Below are positions 1 through 9,791 of a stretch of 64,000 nt of DNA, piece by piece (position 1 is the first letter of the stretch; the number at the start of each line of letters is the position of its first letter). This DNA comes from Cellulomonas sp. NS3. GTDB lineage: Bacteria; Actinomycetota; Actinomycetes; Actinomycetales; Cellulomonadaceae. Below the pieces are notes generated by a model. That model ran no database searches. It was not told where the DNA came from and was given only the letters and a program-made list of their open reading frames with translations. Made by a program: the position numbers and the translations under genes. The DNA lies in contig NZ_CP103289.1 in NCBI RefSeq assembly GCF_024757985.1, forward strand, positions 3,348,001 through 3,412,000, written 5' to 3'.

Positions 1-209
1 CCGGAGGACGTGCGCCACGAGCTGGGCCTTCGCGTCACCGTCGGCCGACGGGTCCGCGAGCGTCCGGCGCAGGGCGCCGGACGAGTCGAGGGCGTCGACC
101 AGGGCGAAGAGCTGCTCGCCCAGCGTCGCCGACTCGACGCCGGCAGCACGGAGGACCGGCTCGAACCGGTTCTCCACGCTCCGCAGCGACGCCTGACTCG
201 TCCCGCGCA

Positions 210-210
<1 letters not shown>
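1..210 (-). CDS. atpH: F1Fo ATP synthase subunit delta (N-terminal part, runs off the window)
   Basis: The first 70 codons read from an ATG at 210-208. The product begins MRGTSQASLRSVENRFEP and continues with the helical N-terminal pattern of the ATP synthase delta (OSCP) subunit. That subunit joins the F1 head to the peripheral b stalk. The ATG overlaps the TGA of atpF by one base (TGATG), so translation is probably coupled. The gene continues beyond base 1 and only the N-terminal domain is visible. Identity rests on the fixed atpB-atpE-atpF-atpH order as much as on sequence. Confidence 0.9.
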
Positions 211-1096
<886 letters not shown>

Positions 1097-1120
1097 TCAC
1101 GCGACCCCTGGGGGTGTGGG

Positions 1121-1918
1121 TCAGTGCTCGTCTTCGATGGAGAGGCTGAGGTACACGGCCGTCAGCACGACGAAGATGTACGCCTGCAGAGCGGCGACGA
1201 AGACCTCGAAGAGCGTGAGCGCGAATCCCGAGACGAAGGTCAGCGCACCGAAGACCTGCATGCCGCCCGACGCCTCGAAGACGAAGAACTGGGTGGCCGA
1301 GAAGCAGAGCACCAGCATGAGGTGGCCGGCGACCATGTTGGCCATGAGTCGAAGCGCGAGCGTCGCCGGTCGCAGGACGAAGACCGTCAGGAACTCGATG
1401 GGCGTCAGCAGCACGTACATGAACGCGGGGACGCCCGGGGGGAACAGGCTCATCTTGAGGAACCCGCCGACTCCGTGCGCCTTCACGCCCGCCCCGAGGT
1501 ACATGACGTAGACCCAGAGGGCGAGCATCACCGGGATGCCGATGAGCGACGACCCGGCGATGTTCAGCCCGGGGACGACGCCCGTGAGGTTGAACGCGAG
1601 GATCGCGAGGAACAGCGTGGTCAGGAGCGCGACGTACTTCTGCGCCTTCGCCTTGCCGATGATCTCCTCGGCGACGTTGACGCGCACGAAGTCCAGGAGG
1701 ATCTCGACGACGTTCTGGCCGCGCGTCGGGACGAGCCGGGCCCGCTTGGCCGCGATCACGAAGACGATGATCAGCACGGCGGCGGCGATCAGGCGCACGA
1801 GCTGAAGCCGGTTGAACTCGAGGAACGTGCCCTCGAAGAGGAACGGCGCCGGGAAGAAGTCGGCGATGGACGGCGCGTGGAACCCGCTCTCCTCCTCGGT
1901 GGCGAGGGGGGCGATCAT
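1121..1918 (-). CDS. atpB: F1Fo ATP synthase subunit a
   Basis: This 265-residue integral membrane protein provides the proton half-channels next to the c ring. The essential stator arginine is visible in LALRLMANMVAGH (Arg190), and a conserved helix near the C-terminus reads ALQAYIFVVLTAVYL. There are five to six hydrophobic segments. The chosen ATG gives MIAPLATEEE. It has no strong Shine-Dalgarno sequence, and a leader of about 95 bases follows possible -10 boxes at the end of the upstream AtpI-like gene. Confidence 0.97.
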   Translation of the reverse strand: MIAPLATEEESGFHAPSIADFFPAPFLFEGTFLEFNRLQLVRLIAAAVLIIVFVIAAKRARLVPTRGQNVVEILLDFVRVNVAEEIIGKAKAQKYVALLTTLFLAILAFNLTGVVPGLNIAGSSLIGIPVMLALWVYVMYLGAGVKAHGVGGFLKMSLFPPGVPAFMYVLLTPIEFLTVFVLRPATLALRLMANMVAGHLMLVLCFSATQFFVFEASGGMQVFGALTFVSGFALTLFEVFVAALQAYIFVVLTAVYLSLSIEDEH

Positions 1919-2017
1919 CGCGAGGCTGGACAGTGCGAGCTCCTGGTGGTCATCGGTGCCGGGCGGGCCGCGTCAGTGCGGGCACGCCGTAGGGACCTGG
2001 CCGTCATGGATGGGTGA

Positions 2018-2028
2018 AGCCTAACCTA
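2018..2028 (-). promoter_or_regulatory. Candidate -10 elements upstream of atpB
   Basis: On the minus strand the stop codon of the AtpI-like gene runs into TAGGTTAGGCT, which holds two overlapping TAnnnT hexamers (TAGGTT and TAGGCT). This is the actinobacterial -10 pattern seen repeatedly in this window. It could start an atpB-E-F-H transcript inside the larger operon. No good -35 is visible. The element also matches the left half of an IdeR box, but the right half does not. Confidence 0.35.
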
Positions 2029-2502
2029 TGAAGTCGCCTCGCCTGGACCGCGATCCGCTGGCTCGACGTACGGCACACGCCCGTTCGTGACCGCCCGGTA
2101 GTCGAGCAGGGCCGAGCCCAGGACACCCACCAGGAGCACGGTCGCGAGGACCGTCCGGTCGTAGAAGTCGAGTCCGCGGAGCACCGCGAGGACCACGATG
2201 ACGACCACGATCTTGCCGAGCCAGGCGCCCATCACGACACCCGCCATGGCCTGGGGGCTCGAGTGGGACGTGCGGAGCATCGAGACCACCGTCGTGCCCG
2301 AGAACACGAGCGCGAGGCCGACGCCGATGAGCGCCCCCCACACCCCGGCGGAGCCCGCGACGAGCCCTCCGACGCCCACACCGAGCACCGTGAGCAGGGC
2401 CAGGAGCACGAGCATGTCGCGCAGCGCGCGGCGGAAGACGGCGTCGGCCGCCGCGGAGGACGACGGGCGCGCGGGCGTGCGCTGGGGGTCCGAGGACGTC
2501 AT
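2026..2502 (-). CDS. AtpI-like membrane protein, ATP synthase operon
   Basis: This 158-residue protein has four predicted membrane helices after a Ser/Pro-rich N-terminus of about 25 residues (MTSSDPQRTPARPSS). Helix pairs include MLVLLALLTVLGVGVGGLV and LGKIVVVIVVLAVLRGL. Its position directly before atpB corresponds to the AtpI-like gene Rv1303 of mycobacteria. AtpI proteins are thought to help c-ring assembly or Mg2+ uptake; the exact role here is inferred from position. The ATG at 2502 overlaps the wecA stop (ATGA), implying coupled translation. Confidence 0.8.
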   Translation of the reverse strand: MTSSDPQRTPARPSSSAAADAVFRRALRDMLVLLALLTVLGVGVGGLVAGSAGVWGALIGVGLALVFSGTTVVSMLRTSHSSPQAMAGVVMGAWLGKIVVVIVVLAVLRGLDFYDRTVLATVLLVGVLGSALLDYRAVTNGRVPYVEPADRGPGEATS

Positions 2503-3815
2503 GGGCGCTTCTCCGGGGTCGGGTGGCCGGCCGGGGGCCGGGCGGGGCCGGTGGTCGTGGTGGTGGGGCGGCCGGGGCCGAGGGTCGTGCGGGTCGCCGC
2601 GCGGTGCTCCGCGTCCCGGGTGCCGGGTGCCTGCGCGTCGGGGCCGGGCGGGACGGCCGGGGTCACGCCCGTGATGATGGGTTGGACGCCGCCGTCCTTG
2701 CCGCGCAGCGGCCCGAGCGTGAGCAGCGCCGCCGCGACCATCCCGAGGCCGAGCACCCACAGCGCCTGCGTCGTCGGGAGGACCACGAGCGACGCGGTGC
2801 CGAACGCGAAGACGACCGTCCAGACCCACATGATCCCGACCGCGCTGCGGTGCGAGTGCCCGAGCGAGAGCAGGCGGTGGTGCAGGTGCATGCGGTCCGG
2901 GTGGAACGGGGACTTGCCCGCGCCCACGCGGCGGACCACGGCGAGGCCCATGTCGAGCAGCGGGAGCAGCAGCACCGCGACGGGGAGCAGGATCGGTACG
3001 AACACCGGGATCTGCTGGCGCGGCAGGAGCGCGGTGCCCTCGTTCGCGGGGAGCGCGGACGCGTCGAGCTGGCCGGTCAGGACGATCGTCGCCGCGGCGA
3101 TGACCAGGCCCAGCAGCATCGACCCTGAGTCGCCCATGAAGATGCGCGCCGGGTACACGTTGTGCGGCAGGAACCCCACGCACATCCCGACGAGCACCGC
3201 GAGCACCAGCGTCGCGAGGTTCGCGTAGTTCCCCCGGCCGCCGTCGACCGTGAGGACCGTGAGCCAGTACGAGTACAGGAAGAACGCCGTGCCGCCGATG
3301 CCGATCATCCCGGCGGCGAGCCCGTCGAGGCCGTCGACGAAGTTCACGGCGTTCATCGCCACGACGACGACGAGCACCGTGAGCCCCTGCCACACCCGCT
3401 CGGAGCCGATCACCACGTCGCCGAAGATCGGGAGCTGGAAGAGCAGCACGCCCTGCCACGCCATGAACCCCGCGCCGAGCACCTGGCCGATGAGCTTGGT
3501 GACCCAGTCGAGGTCCCAGATGTCGTCCGCGACGCCGAGCAGGCACACGGTCGTCGCACCGCCCGCGAGGCCCCAGATCGGGCGCGGGTCGGTGAACACG
3601 CTGCTGAGGAAGGGCAGGCCGCTCGCGACCGTGAGCGCGACGAGCAGCCCGACGAGCATCGCGAGGCCCCCGAGCCGCGGCGTCGGGATCGCGTGCACGT
3701 CGCGGTCGCGCACCGCGGTGATGGCCCCGAAGCGCAGCGCGCACCACCGGGCGAGCGGCGTCATGAGGTAGGTCGTCGCCGCCGAGACCAGCAGGAGGAG
3801 CAGGTAGACCCTCAC
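2499..3815 (-). CDS. wecA: Polyprenyl-phosphate GlcNAc-1-phosphate transferase (WecA/TagO type)
   Basis: The protein transfers a HexNAc-1-phosphate from a UDP-sugar to decaprenyl phosphate at the membrane, the first step of arabinogalactan or teichoic-type envelope glycan linkage. It has 438 residues and about ten to eleven membrane helices. Family motifs are present in order: ADD (96-98), NFVDGLDG (158-165), MGDSGS (227-232) and HLHHR (310-314). The GTG start at 3815 overlaps the tsaC stop as GTGA. The last 60 residues, beyond the final helix, are a Pro/Thr/Arg-rich cytoplasmic tail not seen in the core family. Collinear with Rv1302. Confidence 0.93.
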   Translation of the reverse strand: MRVYLLLLLVSAATTYLMTPLARWCALRFGAITAVRDRDVHAIPTPRLGGLAMLVGLLVALTVASGLPFLSSVFTDPRPIWGLAGGATTVCLLGVADDIWDLDWVTKLIGQVLGAGFMAWQGVLLFQLPIFGDVVIGSERVWQGLTVLVVVVAMNAVNFVDGLDGLAAGMIGIGGTAFFLYSYWLTVLTVDGGRGNYANLATLVLAVLVGMCVGFLPHNVYPARIFMGDSGSMLLGLVIAAATIVLTGQLDASALPANEGTALLPRQQIPVFVPILLPVAVLLLPLLDMGLAVVRRVGAGKSPFHPDRMHLHHRLLSLGHSHRSAVGIMWVWTVVFAFGTASLVVLPTTQALWVLGLGMVAAALLTLGPLRGKDGGVQPIITGVTPAVPPGPDAQAPGTRDAEHRAATRTTLGPGRPTTTTTGPARPPAGHPTPEKRP

Positions 3816-4696
3816 CGGCCCGGCTCACCGCCCGGCTGGGGGGCGTCGTCGGCGGGGTCGTCGGACGGGGCCCGCGACGGGCGTGCCGCGGACGGCTTCG
3901 TCGTCGACACGGGTCCGCCCGGGGGCTCGGTCGGGGGCGTCGCGGGGTCGGTCGTCGGGATCCCGGTCGTCGCGGCGTCGGCCGTCGCGGTGCCGGTCGG
4001 GGTGGCCTCGCCAGTCGCACCCTCGGGCGCCACAGCACCCGGTGCCGGGGCCGGGCCCTCGACCGGCGCGACCGCGCGCAGCTCCTCGAGGCTCAGCGCA
4101 CCCTCGCGCACGACGCGCAGCACGTCGCCCGTCGCGTCGACGATGGTCGACGACACCCCGCCGGGCGCCTCTCCCCCGTCGAGGAACACGGGCACGCGCG
4201 CGCCGAGCTGGCGGTACGCCTCGCGCACGTCGGTGCCCGCGGGCTTGCCGGTGCGGTTCGCGCTCGAGACCGCGAGCGGTCCGGTGCGGCGCAGCAGCTC
4301 GAGGGCGACGGGGTGGTCGGGCACGCGCAGCGCGACGGTCCCGTGCGTCTCGCCGAGGTCCCACGCGAGCGACGGCTGCGCGCGCACGATGAGCGTCAGG
4401 CCGCCGGGCCAGAAGGCCTCCGCGAGGGCGCGCGCGGCGTCGGGCACCGCGGTGGCGAGGCCGTCGAGCGTGCGCAGGTCGGGCATGAGCACGGGCGGCG
4501 GCATCTGCCGGCCGCGGCCCTTGGCGTCGAGCAGGGCCTGGACGGCCGCCGGGTCGAACGCGTCGGCGGCGATCCCGTAGACCGTGTCGGTCGGCAGCAC
4601 GACGAGGTCGCCGCGGCCGAGCGCCTCCACGGCGGCGTCGAGCGACGGCCCCCACGTCGCGGGGTCCGTCGCGTCCTTGATGCGCAGCAGGCTCAC
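3812..4696 (-). CDS. tsaC: Threonylcarbamoyl-AMP synthase (Sua5/YrdC family)
   Basis: The enzyme makes threonylcarbamoyl-AMP from threonine, bicarbonate and ATP for the t6A37 modification of ANN-decoding tRNAs. The YrdC fold covers residues 1 to about 205, with PTDTVYGI, KGR, FWPGGLT, RVPDH and SSANRTG motifs in order. The remaining 90 residues are Ala/Pro/Gly/Thr-rich low complexity and do not resemble the Sua5 C-terminal domain, so they are probably a disordered tail. The GTG start at 4696 (protein begins [11 protein letters not shown]) overlaps the prmC stop as GTGA. Confidence 0.93.
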   Translation of the reverse strand: MSLLRIKDATDPATWGPSLDAAVEALGRGDLVVLPTDTVYGIAADAFDPAAVQALLDAKGRGRQMPPPVLMPDLRTLDGLATAVPDAARALAEAFWPGGLTLIVRAQPSLAWDLGETHGTVALRVPDHPVALELLRRTGPLAVSSANRTGKPAGTDVREAYRQLGARVPVFLDGGEAPGGVSSTIVDATGDVLRVVREGALSLEELRAVAPVEGPAPAPGAVAPEGATGEATPTGTATADAATTGIPTTDPATPPTEPPGGPVSTTKPSAARPSRAPSDDPADDAPQPGGEPGR

Positions 4697-5631
4697 GGCT
4701 GCGAGTCTCCCACGGAGGGGCCGGGCGCCATGCCGTCCGACCGGTCCGGATCGGCCCGCCGCGCGAGCACCATGCGGGCGCGCCCGGTGAGGTCGGGCGC
4801 GGTCACGACGCCGGCGAACGCCCCGGTCGCCTCGACCGTCGCCCGCGCCGCGGCGTCCTGGACCTCGGCGTGCTCCATGACGAGCAGCCCACCGGGCCGC
4901 AGGAGCCGTGCCGCGGCGGCGACGATCCCGCGCGGGACCTCGAGGCCGTCGGCGCCGAGCCCGTACAGCGCGACGGCCGGGTCGTGGTGCGCGACCTCGG
5001 GGTCGACCGGCACCGCGCCCGGCGGCACGTACGGGGGGTTCGACACGACGACGTCGACCGTGCCGTCGAGCGCGCGCAGCGCCGTGCGCGCGTCGCCGCG
5101 GTGCAGGTGGACCCCCGGGGCGAGGGCCTCGACGTTGCGCGCCGCCCAGGCGTGCGCCGCGGCGTCGAGCTCGACCGCGTGCACCACGGCACCGGGCACC
5201 TCGACGGCGACCGCGACGGCGATCGCGCCCGAGCCGGTGCACAGGTCCACGACCAGCGCCGAGCCGGTGCGCGCGAGCGCGTCGGCGGCCTCCCGCACCG
5301 CGCGCTCGGCGACCTGCTCCGTCTCGGGGCGCGGGACGAAGACGCCCGGCCCGACGGCGAGCTCGACCCGCCGGAACGGCGCGCGCCCGGTGAGGTGCTG
5401 GAGCGGCTCGCGGGCAGCACGGCGGCCGACGAGCTCCGCGTACCCCTCGGGGGCCGGCCGGCCGAGCAGCGCCGCGGTCTGCACCTCGCCGCGGCTGACG
5501 TCCTGACCCGACGCGGACCGCAGCAGGTGCGCCGCGAGCAGCTCGGCGTCCACGCGCGCCGACCCGATCCCGGCGGCGGCCAGGGTGCGCTCGGCGTCCC
5601 GCAGCGCGGCCGCGAGCGTCGTCGGGCTCAC
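4693..5631 (-). CDS. prmC: Peptide chain release factor N5-glutamine methyltransferase
   Basis: This 312-residue enzyme methylates the GGQ glutamine of release factors using S-adenosylmethionine. The N-terminal helical domain carries PLQHLTG (76-82) and VPRPETE (99-105). The methyltransferase core has the SAM loop CTGSGAIA (131-138) and the substrate-binding NPPY (198-201). The GTG start at 5631 overlaps the prfA stop as GTGA, so enzyme and substrate are cotranscribed and translationally coupled. It is equivalent to hemK/Rv1300. Confidence 0.96.
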   Translation of the reverse strand: MSPTTLAAALRDAERTLAAAGIGSARVDAELLAAHLLRSASGQDVSRGEVQTAALLGRPAPEGYAELVGRRAAREPLQHLTGRAPFRRVELAVGPGVFVPRPETEQVAERAVREAADALARTGSALVVDLCTGSGAIAVAVAVEVPGAVVHAVELDAAAHAWAARNVEALAPGVHLHRGDARTALRALDGTVDVVVSNPPYVPPGAVPVDPEVAHHDPAVALYGLGADGLEVPRGIVAAAARLLRPGGLLVMEHAEVQDAAARATVEATGAFAGVVTAPDLTGRARMVLARRADPDRSDGMAPGPSVGDSQP

Positions 5632-6716
5632 GCGCCGGCGGCGGCCAGCCGGGCCGCCTCGTCCGCCTCGATCGCCGAGCGGACGACCGCGTCGAGGTCG
5701 CCGTCGAGCACGACGTCGAGGTTGTACGCCTTGTAGCCCGTGCGGTGGTCCGCGATCCGGTTCTCCGGGTAGTTGTACGTCCGGATGCGCTCCGAGCGGT
5801 CGACGGTGCGGACCTGGGACCGACGGGCCTCGCTCGCCGCGGCCGCGGCCTCCTCCTGCTTCGCGGCGAGGAGCCGGGCGCGCAGCACGCGCATCGCCTG
5901 CTCCCGGTTCTGCAGCTGGGACTTCTCGTTCTGCATCGACACGACGATGCCCGTGGGCACGTGCGTGATGCGCACCGCGGAGTCGGTCGTGTTGACCGAC
6001 TGGCCGCCCGGCCCGGACGAGCGGAACACGTCGATGCGCAGGTCGTTGGGGTCGATCCCGACCTCGGCCTCGTCGTCCGCCTCGGGCAGCACGAGCACGC
6101 CGGCGGCCGACGTGTGGATGCGGCCCTGCGACTCCGTGACGGGGACGCGCTGCACCCGGTGCACACCGCCCTCGTACTTGAGGCTGGCCCACACGCCCTG
6201 CGCGGGGTCGGTGAGCGTGCCGCGCGCCTTCACCGCGACCTGGACGTCCTTGTAGCCGCCGAGGTCCGACTCGGTGGACTCGATGACCTCGGTCTTCCAG
6301 CCCCGGCGCTCGGCGTAGCGCAGGTACATGCGCAGCAGGTCGCCCGCGAACAGCGCGGACTCCTCGCCGCCCTCGCCGGCCTTGATCTCGAGGATCACGT
6401 CGCGCGCGTCGTCGGGGTCGCGCGGCACGAGCACACGGCGCAGGCGCTCGGCGGCCGCGGCGGCGGTCTCCTCGAGCGCGGGCAGCTCCGCGGCGTACGC
6501 GTCGTCCAGCCCGGCGAGCTCGCGGGCGTCGGCCACGTCGTCGGTCGCGGCGCGGTACGCGCGGTAGGCGGCGACGACCTGACCGAGCTCGGCGTACCGG
6601 CGTCCGAGCTTGCGGGCCCGCCCGGCGTCGGCGTGCACCCCGGGGTCGGCGAGCTGCGTCTCGATCTCGGCGTGCTCGGCGAGCAGCGGCTCCGCTGCGG
6701 CGAACGGGTCGCTCAT
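5628..6716 (-). CDS. prfA: Peptide chain release factor 1
   Basis: RF1 recognises UAA and UAG stop codons and triggers peptide release on the ribosome. The 362-residue product has the RF1 tripeptide anticodon motif as PVT (192-194) inside [14 protein letters not shown], and the catalytic GGQ at 237-239 in [14 protein letters not shown]. The ATG at 6716 gives [12 protein letters not shown] and the usual RF1 length; the frame stays open upstream, but this would add an unusual Arg/Pro/His-rich leader. Downstream prmC encodes the methylase for Gln239. Confidence 0.97.
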   Translation of the reverse strand: MSDPFAAAEPLLAEHAEIETQLADPGVHADAGRARKLGRRYAELGQVVAAYRAYRAATDDVADARELAGLDDAYAAELPALEETAAAAAERLRRVLVPRDPDDARDVILEIKAGEGGEESALFAGDLLRMYLRYAERRGWKTEVIESTESDLGGYKDVQVAVKARGTLTDPAQGVWASLKYEGGVHRVQRVPVTESQGRIHTSAAGVLVLPEADDEAEVGIDPNDLRIDVFRSSGPGGQSVNTTDSAVRITHVPTGIVVSMQNEKSQLQNREQAMRVLRARLLAAKQEEAAAAASEARRSQVRTVDRSERIRTYNYPENRIADHRTGYKAYNLDVVLDGDLDAVVRSAIEADEAARLAAAGA

Positions 6717-6807
6717 GCGGGCGCCTCCTGGCGTGACGTGCGACGGGTGACGTGCGGTGAGGTGTCGTCGGGGTGGTCCGCCGGGCGTCCGGGCCCGGGC
6801 AGACAAA

Positions 6808-6870
6808 CAGCGCCGGTGCCCTGCGCGGACACTGCCATGGAGGGCAGTCGTCCGCCGGGCACCGGCGCTG
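6808..6870 (-). terminator. Strong intrinsic terminator after rpmE
   Basis: A 14-bp perfect inverted repeat (6808-6821 and 6857-6870, CAGCGCCGGTGCCC and its complement) encloses two further stems, GCGGAC/GTCCGC and ACTGCC/GGCAGT, with a six-base loop. Read on the minus strand it starts eight bases beyond the rpmE stop and is followed by CTGTTTGTCT, a modest U-run that is rare in this GC-rich window. It separates rpmE from prfA. Confidence 0.85.
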
Positions 6871-6878
6871 TCAGGTCG

Positions 6879-7121
6879 CTACTCGGCCGAGGTGTCGGCG
6901 GCCGGCGCGGCAGCCGGCTTCTTGCCGTAGCGCGCCTCGAACCGGGCCACGCGGCCACCGGTGTCGAGGATCTTCTGCTTGCCCGTGTAGAACGGGTGGC
7001 ACGCGCTGCACACGTCGGTGCGGATCTGGCCCGAGGTCTCGGTGGACCTCGTCGTGAACGTGTTGCCACAGGTGCACGTCACCTGGGTCACGACGTACGC
7101 GGGGTGGATCTCAGACTTCAC
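6879..7121 (-). CDS. rpmE: 50S ribosomal protein L31
   Basis: This 80-residue ribosomal protein is of the zinc-binding (C+) type. It has CxC at residues 16-18 and CxxC at 38-41, followed by HPFYTGKQK. The GTG start at 7121 is fixed by a good Shine-Dalgarno sequence (AGGAG, six bases before), and the product then begins [13 protein letters not shown]. The C-terminus is an Ala/Pro-rich tail. It sits between rho and prfA as in Rv1298. No zinc-repressed paralogue lies in the window. Confidence 0.97.
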   Translation of the reverse strand: MKSEIHPAYVVTQVTCTCGNTFTTRSTETSGQIRTDVCSACHPFYTGKQKILDTGGRVARFEARYGKKPAAAPAADTSAE

Positions 7122-7193
7122 AGGGTTCTCCTCGCTGGGTTGTCTCCGGGTCGTGCACGCGAACCGCACACGTGAACCGGAGACCAACGGAAC

Positions 7194-7199
7194 ATTGTG
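7194..7199 (-). promoter_or_regulatory. Candidate promoter for rpmE
   Basis: On the minus strand CACAAT (7199-7194) is preceded at a 17-base spacing by TTCCGG, giving a sigma-70-like arrangement. It would produce a leader of about 70 bases ending at the strong rpmE ribosome binding site. No Zur-type operator is apparent. The remaining sequence between rho and rpmE holds only a rho-distal hairpin. Confidence 0.35.
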
Positions 7200-7280
7200 C
7201 CAGAACACGGCGGGGGCCGGAAACCTTCCCGATCCCGCCGCCGTCTCTCGCAGGCTCCCGCAGGGCCGTCATGACCCACG

Positions 7281-7307
7281 GCGCCGCACCCGGTCCGGGC
7301 GCGGCGC
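7281..7307 (-). terminator. Candidate hairpin terminator after rho
   Basis: GCGCCGC (7281-7287) and GCGGCGC (7301-7307) pair around an inner CCC/GGG stem, starting eight bases past the rho stop codon. There is no U-tract, so it is either a GC-hairpin terminator of the kind common in actinobacteria or an RNA-stabilising stem. Confidence 0.4.
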
Positions 7308-7314
7308 GCGTGCG

Positions 7315-9393
7315 TCAGTCGTTGTTGCCCATGCCGGGCGTCGTCTTCTGGACCTGCATGAGGAACTCCGCGTTCGAGCGGGTCTCGCGCAGCTTGCCGA
7401 GCAGGAGCTCGATCGCCTGCTGCTGGTCGAGCGCCCCCATGACCCGGCGGAGCTTCCAGACGATCTTGAGCTCGTCGGACCCCATGAGGATCTCCTCGCG
7501 GCGCGTGCCCGAGGCGTTGACGTCGACGGCCGGGAAGATGCGCTTGTCCGCGAGGTTCCGCGAGAGCCGCAGCTCCATGTTCCCGGTGCCCTTGAACTCC
7601 TCGAAGATGACCTCGTCCATCTTGGACCCGGTCTCCACGAGCGCCGAGGCGAGGATCGTGAGCGAGCCGCCGTGCTCGATGTTGCGCGCCGCACCGAAGA
7701 ACCGCTTGGGCGGGTACAGCGCCGAGGCGTCGACACCACCCGAGAGGATGCGGCCCGACGCGGGCGCCGCGAGGTTGTAGGCCCGCGACAGGCGCGTGAG
7801 CGAGTCGAGCAGCACGACGACGTCCTGGCCGAGCTCCACGAGGCGCTTGGCCCGCTCGATGGCGAGCTCCGCGACGATCGTGTGGTCCGACGCGGGGCGG
7901 TCGAACGTCGAGGCGATGACCTCGCCCTTGACCGTCCGCTCCATGTCCGTGACCTCCTCGGGGCGCTCGTCGACGAGCACGACCATGAGGTGGACCTCGG
8001 GGTTGTTCGTGGTGATCGCGTTCGCGATCTGCTGCATGATGATCGTCTTGCCGGCCTTGGGCGGCGACACGATCAGACCGCGCTGGCCCTTGCCGATCGG
8101 CGCGACGATGTCGATCACGCGGGGCGTGAGCTTGTTCGGCTCGCTCTCGAGGCGCAGGCGCTCCTGCGGGTAGAGCGGCGTGAGCTTCGAGAACTCCGCG
8201 CGCTGACGCGCCTCCTCGGGCGGCAGGCCGTTGACCGAGTCGAGGCGCACGAGCGCGTTGAACTTGGCCCGCGCGGCGTTGCCCTGGGGCAGCTGCTCGC
8301 CCTCGCGCGGCTGGCGGACGGCACCGGTGACGGCGTCGCCGCGGCGCAGGCCGGCCTTCTTGACCTGGCCGAGCGAGACGTACACGTCGTTCGGGCCGGG
8401 CAGGTACCCGGTCGTGCGGACGAACGCGTAGCTGTCGAGGATGTCGAGGATCCCGGCGACGGGCAGCAGGACGTCGTCCTCGCCGACCTCGATCTCCTCG
8501 TACCCCGCGAGGTCGCCACCCTGGGCGCGGCCACCACGGCCGCGCTGCGGCTTGGTGCGGTCCCGGTCGCGGTAGCGGTCGCGCGAGCGCCGGCGACGGC
8601 CGCCGCGCTCGTCGTCCTCGAGGAGCGCCTGGTTGCCGGCGGCCTGGTTCTGGTCGCGGTTCTGCCGCGGCTGGCCGTCGCGCTGCTGACCGTCGCGCTG
8701 GCCCTCGCGCTGCTGCGCGCCGTCACGCTGCTGCGCGCCGTCACGCTGCTGCGCGCCCTCGCGCTGGGCACCGTCGCGCTGGCCGCCGTCGCGCTGCTGG
8801 CCGCCCTGCTCGACGTCGGGACGCACGTCGGTGTCGGCACCGGCCTCGACGCGCGGCGCACCGGCGCCCCGGCCCGACCGGCGCGAGCGCCGCTCGCCCG
8901 CGAGCGGCGCGATGGCCTCGGCGGCCCGTGCGGCACGCTCGTCCCGGGTCTCCCCCGCGAGGCGTGCGTCGAGCGTGCGCTCGACGGCCTCCAGCCGGGC
9001 GTCGACGCGGACGGGGACGTCTCCGTTCGCCGCGTCCCGATCGGCGGGCTCGGGCTGCTCGACGCGCGGAGCCTCCTCGCGACGGCTCGCGCGGCGACCG
9101 CCGGTGCGCGCCCGGGCGGGCTCGGGGGACGTCTCGGGCGCGCTCCCCGCGGTGACCCCCGCGAGCGTCGGCTGCTCGGCAGCCGGCTGCGGCTCGGGGG
9201 CGGAGGCGCGGCCGCCCGAGCGCTTGGTCTTGATGGCGTCCACGAGATCGCTCTTGCGCATCTTGGACGTCCCGGTCACGCCGAGCTCGGCGGCGAGCGC
9301 CTGGAGCTCAGGGAGCCGCAGTGCCGAGATCGCGGCGCTGCGGCCCGATCCACCGGTGCTGGAGCTCACGGCGGACTCGATGGTGTCTGTCAC
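7315..9393 (-). CDS. rho: Transcription termination factor Rho
   Basis: Rho is the hexameric RNA-dependent ATPase that ends transcription. With the GTG start at 9393 the protein has 692 residues. This start follows an AAGGG-type ribosome binding site; an upstream in-frame start at 9426 would add only 11 residues. Order: Rho_N SAP-like segment (about 24-58), a long low-complexity insert (about 60-310) with Gln-Arg-Asp-Gly repeats and Arg-rich stretches, the cold-shock RNA-binding domain, then the ATPase core with PPKAGKT (Walker A) and the VLLDSLTR strand (Walker B). Such N-terminal inserts are known in high-GC actinobacteria and bind RNA. Confidence 0.96.
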   Translation of the reverse strand: MTDTIESAVSSSTGGSGRSAAISALRLPELQALAAELGVTGTSKMRKSDLVDAIKTKRSGGRASAPEPQPAAEQPTLAGVTAGSAPETSPEPARARTGGRRASRREEAPRVEQPEPADRDAANGDVPVRVDARLEAVERTLDARLAGETRDERAARAAEAIAPLAGERRSRRSGRGAGAPRVEAGADTDVRPDVEQGGQQRDGGQRDGAQREGAQQRDGAQQRDGAQQREGQRDGQQRDGQPRQNRDQNQAAGNQALLEDDERGGRRRRSRDRYRDRDRTKPQRGRGGRAQGGDLAGYEEIEVGEDDVLLPVAGILDILDSYAFVRTTGYLPGPNDVYVSLGQVKKAGLRRGDAVTGAVRQPREGEQLPQGNAARAKFNALVRLDSVNGLPPEEARQRAEFSKLTPLYPQERLRLESEPNKLTPRVIDIVAPIGKGQRGLIVSPPKAGKTIIMQQIANAITTNNPEVHLMVVLVDERPEEVTDMERTVKGEVIASTFDRPASDHTIVAELAIERAKRLVELGQDVVVLLDSLTRLSRAYNLAAPASGRILSGGVDASALYPPKRFFGAARNIEHGGSLTILASALVETGSKMDEVIFEEFKGTGNMELRLSRNLADKRIFPAVDVNASGTRREEILMGSDELKIVWKLRRVMGALDQQQAIELLLGKLRETRSNAEFLMQVQKTTPGMGNND
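8670..8808 (-). repeat. rho: Hexapeptide-coding repeats in the rho insert
   Basis: An 18-bp unit encoding QRDGAQ recurs nearly exactly around 8709-8765 and degrades on both sides into QREGQ, QRDGQ and QRDGG variants. The block lies inside the Rho N-terminal insert. It keeps the reading frame and is a likely site of length variation between strains. Confidence 0.75.
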
Positions 9394-9791
9394 GAAGGAC
9401 CCTTCCCCCTCGTCGGTGGCCCTCACCCGGTCTGCGGGTTCGGCCTACGCCCGGTCCTGAGCGGCCGGATCGTGTGCTGGAGCCACACGCGCTGCGTACG
9501 ACGACGTCTGCGCACGTGGGCTGGATCGCTCCCGGCGAGGCTCGCGGTGCCCGTCGCGCACCCTCGAGGCTGAGGTGTGCGGGTGTGGAGAGACGGGAAC
9601 GTGACGGAGCACGAGATCCGGAGAACAGCGTCATCGTACCACCGCGCGTGAGACCGCCCGCTTCTGGACGCACGTTCACCCGACCGGGTGGCGCCCCGGC
9701 CGTCGCGGCTCCGAGGGTGGCCCGACGAGCGACCCGATGACGCCGCCGAGGGCTCCCGCAGCCGGCTGCCGCACGCCTGCGCGGCGAGGTC
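9394..9791. other. 398-bp noncoding region between thrB and rho
   Basis: The region separates two minus-strand genes. Near the thrB end a 12-bp palindrome GCAGCCGGCTGC (9758-9769) could be a weak terminator. A candidate rho -10, TACGAT on the minus strand (9638-9633), lies about 240 bases upstream of the rho start. This implies a long 5' leader, which is common for autoregulated rho genes. No riboswitch or tRNA was recognised. Confidence 0.5.

Noticed and set aside
2013-2031. IdeR-like box before atpB
   Set aside because: The left half (TAGGTTAGGCT) fits, but the right half does not, and iron control of ATP synthase is unlikely. It is better read as overlapping -10 hexamers.
7018-9573. Long open frames opposite rho, prfA, adhE and other genes, some over 800 codons
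   Set aside because: They are antisense or frame-shifted shadows of obvious genes. They arise from high GC with few stops, have skewed Arg/Ala/His composition and match no family.
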